Positions 1 to 10,984 of a stretch of DNA of 64,000 nucleotides are shown in pieces. The translations under genes and the position numbers were made by a program. Within the stretch, counting starts at the first letter, position 1, and every line of letters starts with the position of its first letter. This stretch comes from Phaseolus vulgaris (taxonomy: Eukaryota > Streptophyta > Magnoliopsida > Fabales > Fabaceae), in assembly GCF_000499845.2 (NCBI RefSeq), contig NC_023750.2:30018369-30082368 (forward strand), read 5' to 3'. The notes beneath the pieces are model-generated. The model ran no database searches. It was not told the DNA's origin and saw only the letters and a program-made list of their open reading frames with translations.

Positions 1-449
1 TGTGTTTTGTGTTGATGTCATTATTTGTTATTGCTCCTCAAAAATTCTTACAAATTGGGAAAATTATTATTTGCTACTTATTGCTTTTGTTGAGATATTA
101 TTGTTATTGTGTTGAATTTCCTATCAAATAACACATACAAAACTTCTTTTATTCCAGTACAAGATTCTCTTTTTAACAAATTTGTTAGAAATTATTTTTC
201 TTAACATAGATTTGAGTTCAATTTACTATTTTAAAAACCCTATTAAACTACTTACATGTATAAAAGAGTGGAAATAGTTTATACAATTAGTCGAGAGTTA
301 TATCTTCAACCAAATTAGGACATGTAAGTAAGCTTCCAAACTTAAAAATAATCACAATTCCACCTTAAGACGTTGTTTGTTTCTACTGATCTGCTCCATG
401 ATCGATGAACGGGTAGGTTGATTGTTTGGATCAAGTCATTTGAAGACGG

Positions 450-494
450 GTACGTGAACAAACGGTATGTGAACAAACGGTATGCGAACAAACG
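450..494. repeat. 15-bp tandem repeat, 3 copies
   Basis: Three adjacent 15-bp units of the form GTAYGYGAACAAACG at 450-464, 465-479 and 480-494, differing at one or two positions. A short ORF on the - strand across it is just the translated repeat (RLFTY units) and is not a gene. Confidence 0.85.
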
Positions 495-740
495 AACTAG
501 TGAAGTAAATTTTTCGTTCTTCTTTTGTATACACAAATTTACACTGATATTGCGTTCATTCTCGTTTTTTCCCGTAACAACTTTCATGATTTAATTGATA
601 AATTTAAATTTTATAATATTTTTTCAATATAATTATTTTATTTATAATTTAAATATTAAATTAATTTTAAAATATATTAATTTATTTATTATTATATATA
701 AATATAATCAATTATATACTATCTTTAAAGAATATATAAG

Positions 741-743
<3 letters not shown>

Positions 744-779
<36 letters not shown>
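744..779. repeat. (AT)n microsatellite
   Basis: Uninterrupted AT dinucleotide run of about 18 units. Confidence 0.95.
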
Positions 780-781
<2 letters not shown>

Positions 782-1483
782 TTACCGTGCAAATGCCACG
801 AGAATATGTTAAATATTTTATATTTTAATAATAATATTATAATAATAAATAAGTTATATATATTAAATTAAATTTGTTTTCTAACATATTTGAAAATTTA
901 ATCAATTAAGAATGATGGTAGAGCTAAATATAATTATAAATCAAAATTACTTCAATTATTAGTAAATAATATAAGAACACATCAAATAGATAAAAATAAA
1001 AATATTATGACCCAAATTATTTATCAATTCAAGATGATGCTAGTTTTTCTCCTTTAAATTTCAGATTTTCATGAAGACCTATAGTGTTAGAAAAATAATT
1101 AAATAAGATTTATTAAATACGCAAATAATAAAATTTATTAACTAAATATACCTTTTATTTGAATACTCTTCATAACAAAGTGAGCTCTTTGAATGATGTT
1201 TTATTTTGATGAGACTATGTCAATTCATTTTATAGCTGTAAAAATAAACGATATTGTATTTGTCAGACACAAATTGCATATGAGGTAGTAATGAAGAATG
1301 AAAATTTAAAAATCATGTATTAGTGTAGCTACCTTATTATGCATGTTAACCACATAGAAAGTGAGAAACACATTGTCCTAAAGACAACAAGCAAGGACTT
1401 AAAATGTATAATCTTACATGTATGCATGATTTTGAAAACATTGTATCCTTACTTTTTCGTATTAAATCATTTATAATTTTTTG

Positions 1484-1561
1484 TGCGAAATTTTGTGGTG
1501 CTGACATGCGGAGAAAGTTACCCTGAGAGTCCCCTCTATTTGTATTATATATATATATAGA
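1484..1561 (-). mobile_element. Helitron 5'-terminal fragment (copy 1)
   Basis: Read on the - strand the segment begins TCTATATATATATATAATAC, continues to a GAGGGGACTC block and then GGGTAACTTTC and a TGTCAGCACC motif. A TC start followed by TATA-rich sequence and GAGGGGACTC resembles legume Helitron 5' ends as I remember them. The same block recurs at about 1565-1811 and, without the terminus, near 11400-11460. The Helitron label is inferred from the ends and from the helicase and RPA remnants nearby. Confidence 0.45.
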
Positions 1562-1564
1562 TAG

Positions 1565-1811
1565 ATTAGGGTTTGAGAGAAAAGAGAGTGATCAGGTTTC
1601 AGAGAGAAGGAGGAAAGCAGAAAATGAGAGAAAAATGTGAGTTTTAAAAAGCGCTAGGTGGCACGTTTTAGTTGGTCTAGGTGTGGTGTGTGAATTGGTG
1701 GAGGTTTTACTACTTTTGGTATTAAATCATTTTGAAGTTTTTGTGCAAAATTTTGTGGTGCTGACACGTGGAGAAAGTTACCTTAGGAGTCCCCTCTATT
1801 TGTATTATAGA
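1565..1811 (-). mobile_element. Helitron 5'-terminal fragment (copy 2)
   Basis: On the - strand it begins TCTATAATACAAATAGAGGG, then repeats the GACTC, GGTAACTTTC and TGTCAGCACC blocks of the adjacent copy. It continues into a CT-rich, ACCCTAAT-containing segment. The same order of blocks (GGTAACTTT, GTGCCA, CGCTTTTTAAA, CT-rich, AAACCCTAAT) occurs at 10985-11460, immediately upstream of the RPA70-like pseudogene. This looks like the leader region of related Helitrons. Confidence 0.45.
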
Positions 1812-1825
1812 TTGATTTGGTATAT

Positions 1826-3045
1826 CACTACAAGAAAAATACAAATTAGCTTCCAAAATTTTGCGTTGACCAAAAAATGGAAGCTATGATTGTCGGTCAA
1901 ACCCACAAAAATAGATTTCAAAAAATTAACGTCCGTTCAATGAACTCGCAGTCGACGAAAAGGAAAAAAATATATATATTTGCTACGTGGGCTTAACACC
2001 CTAATCTGAGAAATTCCCAAAACCAGCCCCTCAAAATCGTCCCCGGTGAAGCTGTGGCGAAGATCCGTCAAGATGCATGTGGTTGCTTAGTGGTGTCGTT
2101 GAAGGTGAGTGGTGGTAGATGGTGGTGATCCAAGCTCCGTTGGCCATTTGAAGCTTTGTCGCACGAAATTTGGAATTAAAAGCGAGATTTGGTGACGACG
2201 AACATGACAGCAGGGGTGAACGACGGCGAGTGCGAAGACAACTGCAGTGACGATATCTTCAACAACAAGATCTTGAACATAAGCGACGCCGCTGACGGCG
2301 AGGAGAACAACAGGCGCGCATGAAGAATACACCTGCAGCAGCGGAGGTGTGAGAGGCTGAGACACAATTTGGGGCTTTTTTTTAGGGTTCACGATTTCAC
2401 TTGTTTCGTTTTGTTTTTAAACTTCCTCCGATCCATCCTCCATGGTAGATGGTGTTGGTCTTTTAAATTTGATTTCTTATTTAATTAATTTCTGTTCAAA
2501 TTTAATTTTACTTTAGAAATTTACAAACTTTAATTAAAGTTTAATTTTAATTTGCTAAGAAATTTATATTTGGAGATAGAAATGTTATATTTCTAGAGAA
2601 TTGAAAATTCAATTTTAGTTTGGAATTGAGATCCATTTACATAAGCGTCAGCTTATAGCTATAATTTTGAAAGAAAATGTCTGTTGTGGTGATGTTCGAC
2701 AAAAGCTAGATTTATTATATATTTTATATTATATTGTGGGTTATGTGTAGGTTTAGCCTCCAATAATTATAATTGTGGTACTGGTCAACGAAAGTTAAAT
2801 TTATTACACATTATATTTTATATTATATTGTCGGTTTTGTGTGGGCTTAACCTACAATAGTTGCATGGGTTAAACCTACGCAAAATAGCGTGGGTTTTCA
2901 ATTGCGACGTAAGTGTGTTTGTGTTGATGACTTTAGCATCCATTGTTTATGCGACGTTAAGTTTACAAAAATATTTATTTTACGTCGATATTCTCCTGTT
3001 TTTATATGTTTTTGGCCCACTCAAATTCAATGATTTTGTGTAGTG
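1826..3045. mobile_element. CACTA (En/Spm-type) non-autonomous element
   Basis: Left end CACTACAAGAAAAAT at 1826, right end ...TTTTGTGTAGTG at 3045, so both termini start CACTACA on opposite strands. It is flanked by the 3-bp direct repeat TAT (1823-1825 and 3046-3048), the target-site size expected for CACTA elements. Near the left end AGCTTCCA and TGGAAGCT (1848-1885) form an inverted repeat. An imperfect ~87-bp direct duplication lies at about 2688-2774 and 2776-2863. There is no transposase ORF. A GC-richer 2030-2400 segment stands out from the AT-rich remainder and could be captured host sequence. Confidence 0.85.
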
Positions 3046-4092
3046 TATTAAAAAAATATAGATAAAATTTAACAATAATTAATAATTTAAAACACTTAGA
3101 AGACAATCAAATGAAACGAACTATGAAGTATATTTATTTTTTTATAACAATAATAACCATAGTACATATAAGCCATACTTATTAAGCGTTTGGCAATGAC
3201 TTTTATTTATTTTCATAGCAAAGCACAAAGATGTTGGAATTGTCTTCTCTGAAACTTAAAAGGCAGGCCTGATTCTAGGAATAAATATTTTATCACCGCT
3301 ATTTTTCCCAGTAATAACTTTGGCACCGATAACATTCTTCCCCAAGTAAATTACTTGTCATCTTGTTCAATTGCAAAGTCAATTAGCTTGATCAATATTC
3401 CTTAGAAACATTATTGGAACTCCAGCTTTTAATTTCACACAATGATTAGGAATTCTCGAGCATTTGATATCATTCAAAACTTCTATTGTAAACCACTCAG
3501 GTTGAGCATTTTCTTGTTCATCAGATTAGAAATTTGTATCTGAACTTAAATAACTAACTTCTTCTTCGGGGATTAAGGATAAAATGAACTCATTCACTTG
3601 GTCCACACATTCTATAGTAGGACACAATATTGCACCTTTATCAAAAAAATCATCAGAGGTAACATTTTGCGTGTAGCCTGAATAAACAAATTCAACCAAA
3701 TGCAATAAAGGTTGTTCAACATGTTGAATTAAAATGTCTTCTGGTATTTCAATAGTTGTTTGTCGCAACTCATTTAAGTTCATATCTCCATCTCCAATAT
3801 AAAGGGTTTTGACCACCATGGGGTTTTTTTTTTTTTGCTTTTTACCAAAATGGGGTCCGTTTAAAAAAAATACAAATTTAGGCAAGTCATGTCAATTCGG
3901 CACGACTTCATATGCACAAATCGTCCCAATTAGACACAACTCTGCCATGTCATACTGAAGTCGTGCCAACTTGACACGACTTCTACCACGTCATAATTTT
4001 TTATTTTTTTTAAATTTTATTGTTTATATTGGGTAGTAAGTTATGTAATGTTAAAAATTAATTTGCTATGAAAGAATGAAGCACAATCTGCT

Positions 4093-4510
4093 ATGTGTCA
4101 TGTGCAAAGATATGACCGAGAAAATTCAGTCATTGACGTAGAAGATATGCTGACTATTGAACAACGACGCTACCCAATGACATACACAGTTAAATTAAAT
4201 GAATGGTGGTGTGATTGTGGGGAATTTCAAGCTTTACATCTGCCTTGTTCACATGTAATTGTCGTTTGCTCATTTTGTCATTTACAGATAACGACATTTT
4301 GTGGCCCCAGTATACAGTCTACACAATATTTTAAAGGCTTATGAGGTCCAATTTAATCCAGTTCGAAATCAGGATTATTGGTCTACTTACACGGGACCAA
4401 TTTCTTACCTGACCCCATCATGCGTCGACATCAATTAGAAAGACCTAGCACTCAACGCATTCGTAACGAAATGGATTATTCAATTCCAAATAAGCCAAAA
4501 AATGTTCATA
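4093..4510 (+). pseudogene. MULE transposase C-terminal (SWIM) fragment
   Basis: The open segment 4093-4344 contains CDCGEFQALHLPCSH, a SWIM zinc-finger signature (C-x-C ... C-x-H) found at the C-terminus of MuDR/MULE transposases. After a frame change near 4340, the stretch to about 4480 gives DYW, Y-GP, PDPIMRR and RIRNEMD, also typical of the region after the SWIM finger. The catalytic DDE domain is absent, so this is a deletion derivative that could only move in trans. Confidence 0.8.
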
Positions 4511-4799
4511 TTGTAGAACGGAAGCAATTGTCCGCACATACAAGCTTAATAATAAAATTCAATTCAAGTTTGATTATTAATTTCCTCATTTTCTTTATCT
4601 ATGTATTTATTCATTCATAACACTCTTAGAATATTCATTTTCTTTATCTATGTATTTATTCATTTAATTCAAACATGATCCATACACGATTATCCAATTT
4701 TTTGTTCCTTAAAACTAACATCTCTTAGAAAATTATGTATCAAATTAATTTTTAACATTACATAACTTACTACCCAATATATAAACAATAAAATTTAAA

Positions 4800-4985
4800 A
4801 AAAAAAAAATTATGACTTGGCAGAACTCGTGCCAAGTTAGCACGACTTCAGTATGACATGACAGAAGTCGTGCCAAGTTGGCATGACTTCGGTATGATAG
4901 GGCAGAAGTCGTGCCAAGTTGGCACGACTTCAGTATGACATGGCAGAGTCATGTCAAATTGGAACGATTTGTGTATATGAAGTCG
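4800..4985. repeat. 41-bp palindromic tandem units in the right MULE TIR
   Basis: Three consecutive ~41-bp units, each with arms GTCGTGCCAA and TTGGCACGAC (or one-base variants) around a single base, followed by a degenerate fourth. The left TIR has fewer units near 3885-3990. Each unit could form a cruciform or hairpin and may be a transposase-binding array. Confidence 0.75.
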
Positions 4986-5434
4986 TGCTGAATTGGCATG
5001 ACTTGCCTAAATTTGTAATTTTTTTTAAACAGACCCCATTTTGGTAAAAAGCAAAAAAAAAAACCCATCATAGTCAAAAACCCCCCAATATAAAGGATCT
5101 AATCAACAAACTCTTTTATTTCTATTGCAGTTTGCATTGATTTCTAATTGCTTAATCTCATATGCTGTGTAAGTTTTAAGACTTTGTAATGTTTGCATAA
5201 CTCATAGTAGTTTAATGTTTCCTTCATAATGCCATATCTTCATCCATTTTTTACAACACGAAACATCTGCCTAAAATCTCCTCCCACTACCAAAAAGTTT
5301 ATGAGTGTTTTCTTGACTTTCAGCCTACATCCCTTGAGTTCTATCCAGAGCTTTAAAATAGAACCTATTGATCATTGGAGCTCCATCCCATATAATTAAT
5401 TTAGTTTCAATCAACAATCTGGCTACCATGAAAG

Positions 5435-6287
5435 TGAATAATAGAGAGAGCAGCAAGAAGCAAGTAAGAAAGAAAGATTTAGAGAGGAACAAAGAAGAAT
5501 ATTGTTTTAACTACTTTATGTAATATAATTTCTTATATATAATAATATATAATAAGGAATTAAAGTCAAAAGGTTAAAATTTAAATTTAAATAAATTTTA
5601 ATTATGTAAAAATTATTTTTCGGAATTCGAAATTTAAGTTATTAAAATTGTTTAATGTTGGGATGAAATGATTATTTGCTACACTAAATATCTAAGAAAT
5701 CTGCATAGGAAGAATAAATGAATATGTTGAAAACAGTGTATAAAGAATAGAGAACGACCACAGTGTATGCCAAAAAGTACAAAATATTAAAGTAGTGACT
5801 TAATTGCTCTGACAGGTATTTAATGCCCGCATGTATCAATAAACATAATGTTTGTCAATACAATGTTTTATATGTATTTGTTCCATTTAACCCATTTATT
5901 CAAATAATGAATTTGAGAATTTTTTATAAAAATTAATAATGAGAAACATAACATAAAAAAAAAACAATAAATGATAATGACTTCGTCCCCAGAAAAACAA
6001 TATTACAAAACATAAATATAACTTGCATGTGCATAAGAAATTGGAATACATAAATCTATTAAATAATGTAGCTTCCGTCTTCTTTTATTGAGCATAATAT
6101 TGATATATACTCAACAATTAGGTATGTAATGCATGTATAAGCAAAAAAGTTGTAAAAAATAATGTAAATAAAAAAATAAAAACAATACAACTAAATTGAT
6201 AAAAATAAATTTATATTGCATCCTATCAAATTATGAGATATAATGTATAAAAACAAAATTCATGAAAAATAATAATTAGTTATAATA
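5435..6287. other. AT-rich sequence without a gene
   Basis: I see no ORF or element terminus here. Near 6230-6287 it grades into the ~210-bp direct repeats that flank the solo LTR. It may be Helitron intron or spacer sequence. Confidence 0.5.
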
Positions 6288-6500
6288 TATAACATATAAA
6301 AACATAATTCATGAAAAAATAATAATTAAACATGAGATGTGAAGTACCTGATGTTGTAGTTGACATATTTTTGGCGTAATAATATGATATTCAAATTATC
6401 AACCATTTAAATAAGTCAATCATAATTAACTTAGAAATTAAAAGTGCAAGAAAAATAAGAAAACAAATCAGTATAACTAATAAAGAAGAACATTTAATGT
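6288..6500. repeat. Local direct repeat, copy 1
   Basis: About 210 bp containing ATGAGATGTGAAG, GATGTTGTAG, ATTCAAATTATCAA and AAGAAAAATAAGAAAA. The same blocks recur in the same order at 7433-7640. The Tat solo LTR at 6515-7430 lies between the two copies. Confidence 0.7.
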
Positions 6501-6514
6501 ACTGGACCAAAACT

Positions 6515-7430
6515 TGTAGCGCTCAGAGCTCGCCGGTCAGACCTCGGTATTTACTTCAAGCAGGTCAGCTCGGCAAATGGGATCCACTTGTGTGTCATAT
6601 GGTTGGGCTCCAAGGGTGTGCTTAGCGTGACAAGATCTATGGTAAGTATGGTGGGCCAGAATGGTGGCCACGTGCTTGGAATCAGGCACTTGCATAATAA
6701 CTCGTATTCATGCATCCGATACAATTCCTCATGTATAAGGCTTGGCTGGCCATCGAAAGGTGTTAAGGGATCTAGGGGTGCATTTAGCGCGTTCAGATCC
6801 AGCATAGGATAAGCCTTATGTGTAAGCCCAAGCCCAAGTGCGTTAGGATTTATGGAACGTTACACAAGCTTGGTGCGGAGGGTTGCAATTAATTGTTTAT
6901 TGCATGATATAGTCTTAAAGATAGGAACGTGCACCTGTGATTACTTGCAGTTTACACCCTAAAATCAAATATACTTGAAAACGGCTTGGATCTTAAGAGT
7001 GGTTGCCTTGGTTGATGCCCAGGTGGTTATTTTGTTAGGGTTTGTTGCACTCTAAGGATATAGTATTCTACACAGTTGTGCTGTTAAGATTATGCACACT
7101 ATAACAGAATTCTTTTTATTGAATATATTATGACTAGAGATAGGATTCTCAGGAGAAAAGGTGGTTACAGTGGTAACCTAGCAATACTCTATAAAAGGGG
7201 TCTAAGGTCCCAGGTGAAGGTACACAATTCTGAATACACTTTTTGAATACTGAAACTAGATGTTTCTTATTCTTCGATAAGCCCTTACTGACTTGAGCGT
7301 CGGAGTGTAATGGGTTGTAAGGACACCCTTTTGTCTCTACAGGTATAACATTCAACAACCAAGAGAAGTGTAGATCCCAAAGGAGATAGGCGGAGCCCAA
7401 ACCAGTCATCAGAGTCAACCGGCAAGAACA
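6515..7430 (+). mobile_element. Solo LTR of a Tat-lineage Ty3/gypsy element
   Basis: Begins TGTAGCGCTCAG and ends GTCAACCGGCAAGAACA, the same 3' end style as the LTRs at 14340-15091 and (inverted) 52702. TATAAAAGGGG at 7190 lies about 240 bp from the 3' end, matching the other Tat LTRs here, and ACTGACTTGAGCGTCGGAGTG follows. There is no PBS or coding region after it. No clear 5-bp target duplication is seen (AAACT versus TTTAA), so the flank has changed or recombination was unequal. Confidence 0.8.
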
Positions 7431-7432
7431 TT

Positions 7433-7640
7433 TAACATGTAAATAAAAATGATGAGCTTGAAAAAATAATAATTAGACATGAGATATGAAGAAGTTGATG
7501 TTGTAGTGGGGATATTTTTGTTGTAACAATATTATATTCAAATTGTCAATCATTTAAATAAGTCAACCGTAATTAACTTAAAAAGTAAAAGTGTAAGAAA
7601 AATAAGAAAATAAATCACTATAAGTAAAAAAGAAAAACAT
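7433..7640. repeat. Local direct repeat, copy 2
   Basis: Diverged second copy of the 6288-6500 unit, with the start of a third copy after about 7640. The pair probably existed as a tandem duplication before the LTR inserted between its members. Confidence 0.7.
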
Positions 7641-9008
7641 TTGACATGCACATAAAAGTGATGAGCATAACACAAAAGAATTAAGTAAAGTTGGATAAAA
7701 AAATGACATGATTACACCAACATATATTGGAAATTGAAAATGAATAACAAACTTGTACATGTTAAGAAATAGTTTTACAAACCTGTAACAATTGGTCTTA
7801 AGAAACAAAAATATTATTTAAATGACCTTCAAAAAAATGAGACAAATGATCAGTTATACAACTTTAATATATGTAAAGTGACAAATAATTATAAGGTAAT
7901 TTAATACCTGTAACATTATGGCCTTTCATGAAACAAACAATCTTACCTAACATATTCAGAAAAATTAGTCACTATATCAGATATACAAAATATTGACCTT
8001 AAAGTGTTTAAAAAAAAGGCAAAAATATTTAACTTGAAAAAATTATTATGACGCAAGATTAAGTATAAGGTAATTATGTACCTGAAACATTATGTTCAGT
8101 GATGAAACCAACAATATTGCATAAACAAACTTTGAAAAGTACTTGTACTAATACATCATAATATGTTCTTAATATAAATTAAACAATCTCTACAAAGTAC
8201 TGAATAGAAACAAAAACTGTCCAAGAAGTAACAGGAATACATGAAAATTGATCATTAAAATTACAAACCATTAAGACTTCAATATGAAATTATAGTACTC
8301 CCTTTACAATCTTTATATTTTTCTTTAAGATCCTCAATGGGATATCATCATTCGGTGTGTTAGAAAGGGAAACAAAATCAGTTTTAAGCACGGGAGTTAC
8401 CACTTTAGTACTTAAGAGAATATCACTCCCTAAGTCAACAGTTTGAGATTTCAATTCAGCAACCACATTTGAAAATTTATTAAACAAATCCTGCAATATT
8501 AAGTACACAAATTTATAGACGAAATTTTTAATATTAAGAATAAATTTTGTAAATTAATGATTTAAATAAAGAATACTTCAGCAAGTGGTGTAGAGGAATC
8601 ATCAAGTTCAACATCTTTGATAGTGCAGAGGTATATATAAATTTATATACTAACATTTTCTTATATGCATTAATAGACATATGCAAGGTTGGAAAAATTT
8701 ACCTTGTCATGAGATTCAAATAATTCAGCGCAAGATTTATTGATTAGTGTAGTTGCATCCTTGTCAAAAACAACAAAAGTGGTGGAATCGGTATCATCAA
8801 TAACTCTCACCTTCCGCTTATACCTAAAATATAAAAAAACCAAAAAGGTTAACAAATATAATATAATAAATGTTATTAATATAAGACTTAAGGGAAAAAA
8901 CAGTTACAATATGTTTTATAGTAGCTAAGGCAATGAAAGTGCTCTCCTAAAACAAAATAAATAACTTATGAAATTAAAGTATACATAATCCATTTGAATA
9001 CATTGTTA

Positions 9009-9034
9009 AAATAATAATAATAATAATAATAATA
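9009..9034. repeat. (AAT)n microsatellite
   Basis: AAT trinucleotide run just inside the intron following the 9169-9036 exon of the RPA70-like pseudogene. Confidence 0.9.
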
Positions 9035-10299
9035 CCTCCTTTCAATCCTTTAGTCATTGAATAGTATTTTTTTGGAATCAAGAAGATGAATTCATCCTCC
9101 AAATTCTGTTTTCCATAATCATACAACTGACTTAGACCCTGTGTAAGAGAATTTGTAGTCTCAATCATCCTACATATGTTAAATTTGTGGTTAGACTTTG
9201 TCATAACTTTGAAGTATAGAATGAAAAAGTATGTATTAAACTAACATTTTCTTAAGTTAGGTTTCCTCTTTAGACTGTAAGTTGTATATTATTTTCATAC
9301 AGTCCATACAGTTTTGGAGACAAACCTTGTCTACAGTGAAATAAAACACATTACGTTATAATAAAACTCATCTAAATACAATAATAAAGAACAAAAGTTA
9401 AAGTTTCATCACTTCACATACCCTGCAAAATCTTTACTTTAGCAAATTGAATACTGATAACTACATTCTGCAAGTCTCTAATGAATTCAGGTCATCAACA
9501 TAGTTCCCAAATAATGTACACTCTATTTGGAAGTTGTTGTAAATTAAAGTTAAAATTGTAAAAACACACATTTTGTATTGGTTGTACTACCAAATATTAG
9601 CTTACTCATCAGCTTCAATGGATATGACATTTAACTTAGTTGATGAACTTTTTCTATTAAGCTCTGTTTTAGTGCCTACACCGGTCAATATTCCAATAAT
9701 ATCTATAACAAAAGAATGACTAATGGAAACAAATAAAGTGAACTCAAATCATAATAACTAAACTTATCGACTAAGTAATCTCTATCAAAACTAGGGGCTC
9801 TTAAGACAAACATTGGAGTGTACTGAGGTGTTCCAATTGAGACCATATCATTACCTTAAAAGGTTACCTTAGTTCCAAATTGGAAATTTGTTTTGTAATG
9901 GTGACGGGTTGTTCTACACGATCCTAAATTAGTGGAAACACTAAAAAATTGGAACGAATAAACCTTATCCTCAACAATATCATTTTGAAATTTATAAATT
10001 AGTGTTCTCCTAATAGAAACATGAATTGTATGACCCTAAAAAAGAATTAGAAAAAATAAAGCATGATTAGAAGAAGTTACGTTAAAATTTGATTGAAAAT
10101 AATAAGAAAAAAAATGATAGAATAGATGACCTCGTTATCTTGTATGACCATTTCCATTGAAAATGGAAATATGGTTTTCTTGAAGTCATTAACAAACCCA
10201 AGAAAGAAATAAATAGAAATTTCATGAACATATGCCTTACAAAACTGGAACACGAATTGATAAAAATGTAAAAGAGCAAAAACAGCATTAAGAAATTAT

Positions 10300-10660
10300 A
10301 GCCAAGAATAAAACAAAAATTATATGAACAAATGGCTAAAAAAATTTGGTGAGCATTAGAAGATCAAAAAGAAAAAAAGTGAAAAAACAACTTTAAGAAA
10401 CCATGTCTAGAAACAAAACAAAGATTATATGAACAAATGGCTCAAAAAATGATGAACATTAGAATATCAGAAAGCAAAAGAGCAACAACAACTTTAAGAA
10501 ACCATGGCCAAAATCAGAACAAAAATTATATAAACAAATGGCTCAACAAAATTGATGATCATTAGAATATCAGAAAGCAAAAGAGTATAAACAGCGTTAA
10601 GAAACCGTGGCCAAAAACAGAACAAAAATTATATGAACAAATGGATCAAAAAAAATTGAT
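10300..10660. repeat. ~102-bp tandem repeat in the first RPA intron
   Basis: The block TATATGAACAAATGG recurs near 10322, 10427, 10528 (as ATAAAC) and 10630, spaced 101-105 bp, with the blocks AAGAAACCATGGCC and ATTAGAATATCAGAAAGCAA between. About 3.4 copies. Confidence 0.85.
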
Positions 10661-10984
10661 GAACAACGAAATGATAAAACTGGAATACAAAGTGATAACA
10701 TAAAAACATCAGAAATTCCAAACCCAAACTAAACAGTATAAAAAGATTACCTTGTCCATGGAGAATGAAAAGAAGAAAACTGAAATCAAATAAAAAAATG
10801 CTCAATGCAACATCGTATATATAGTGACAACCATTGCTGTTTCAAATTTCAAAAGCAAGCGTCATTTCTACAAATCTTTTATTGGAAAAAAAGAGCTTTC
10901 CATTACGCCATATCTACAGTTGCCAAAATTGTGAAGAACATTAAAAGTAGGGTTTTGTTTTGCAGTAAAGAGAGGAGAAAAGTG

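Larger units (their letters stand above)
1..1483. other. AT-rich intergenic sequence
   Basis: Very AT-rich sequence with only short ORFs made of low-complexity residues. I see no domain, splice-consistent exon chain or RNA gene. A 15-bp triplet repeat and an AT microsatellite are listed separately. Confidence 0.6.
3804..5085. mobile_element. Mutator-like element (MULE) with long TIRs
   Basis: Long terminal inverted repeats: left about 3804-4065 (262 bp), right about 4741-5085 (345 bp), beginning GGGTTTTGACC and GGGGGTTTTTGAC. A perfect 9-bp direct repeat CAATATAAA flanks it at 3795-3803 and 5086-5094, the target size typical of Mutator elements. The interior carries a transposase C-terminal remnant. 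The length difference between TIRs, about 83 bp, equals two extra copies of a ~41-bp unit in the right arm. Confidence 0.92.
3110..5434 (-). pseudogene. PIF1-like (Helitron) helicase remnant, split by a MULE
   Basis: Two blocks of a PIF1-family DNA helicase read on the - strand: about 5434-5086 with LIIWDGAPMINRFYFKALDR, and about 3803-3110 with IPEDILI, LVEFVYSG, ILCPTIECVDQVNEFILSLIP and YLSSD, followed by a segment matching the usual GVPIMFLRNIDQ region. Plant Helitrons encode such a helicase domain. The Walker B motif normally reads DEAPM; here it is DGAPM. The second block carries several in-frame TGA codons and a frameshift. The Mutator-like element at 3804-5085 sits inside the coding sequence; without it the two blocks adjoin. 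The replication-initiator (Rep) part is not seen. It lies on the same strand as the RPA70-like pseudogene and is probably part of the same mobile element. Confidence 0.8.
8290..10759 (-). pseudogene. RPA70-like single-stranded-DNA-binding subunit, decayed, probably Helitron-borne
   Basis: Exons I can trace on the - strand: 10759-10751 (MDK, then GTAATC), 10244-10131 (ends MEMVIQDNE), 10035-9768 (starts GHTIHVSIRRTL, OB-fold DBD-A, into DBD-B), 9702-9605 (IIGILTGVGTKTELNRK), 9536-9422 (IECTLFGNYVDDLN), 9330-9246, 9169-9036, 8946-8908, 8823-8703 (VRVIDDTDSTTFVVFDKDA, C-terminal OB-fold) and 8490-8290. RPA1 binds ssDNA in replication and repair; plant Helitrons often carry RPA copies. Defects: TAA in the third exon at 9856-9858, ATAAGT in place of a GTAAGT donor at 9767, AA in place of an AG acceptor at about 9537, a one-base shift in the fifth exon, and TAA in the sixth. 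No exon for the C-terminal Cys zinc ribbon is found. Exon edges are approximate. Confidence 0.82.

Noticed and set aside
2087..2392. ORFs of 60-100 codons in the CACTA interior
   Set aside because: No recognisable domain or conserved start; open mainly because the segment is GC-rich. Kept only as possible captured sequence.
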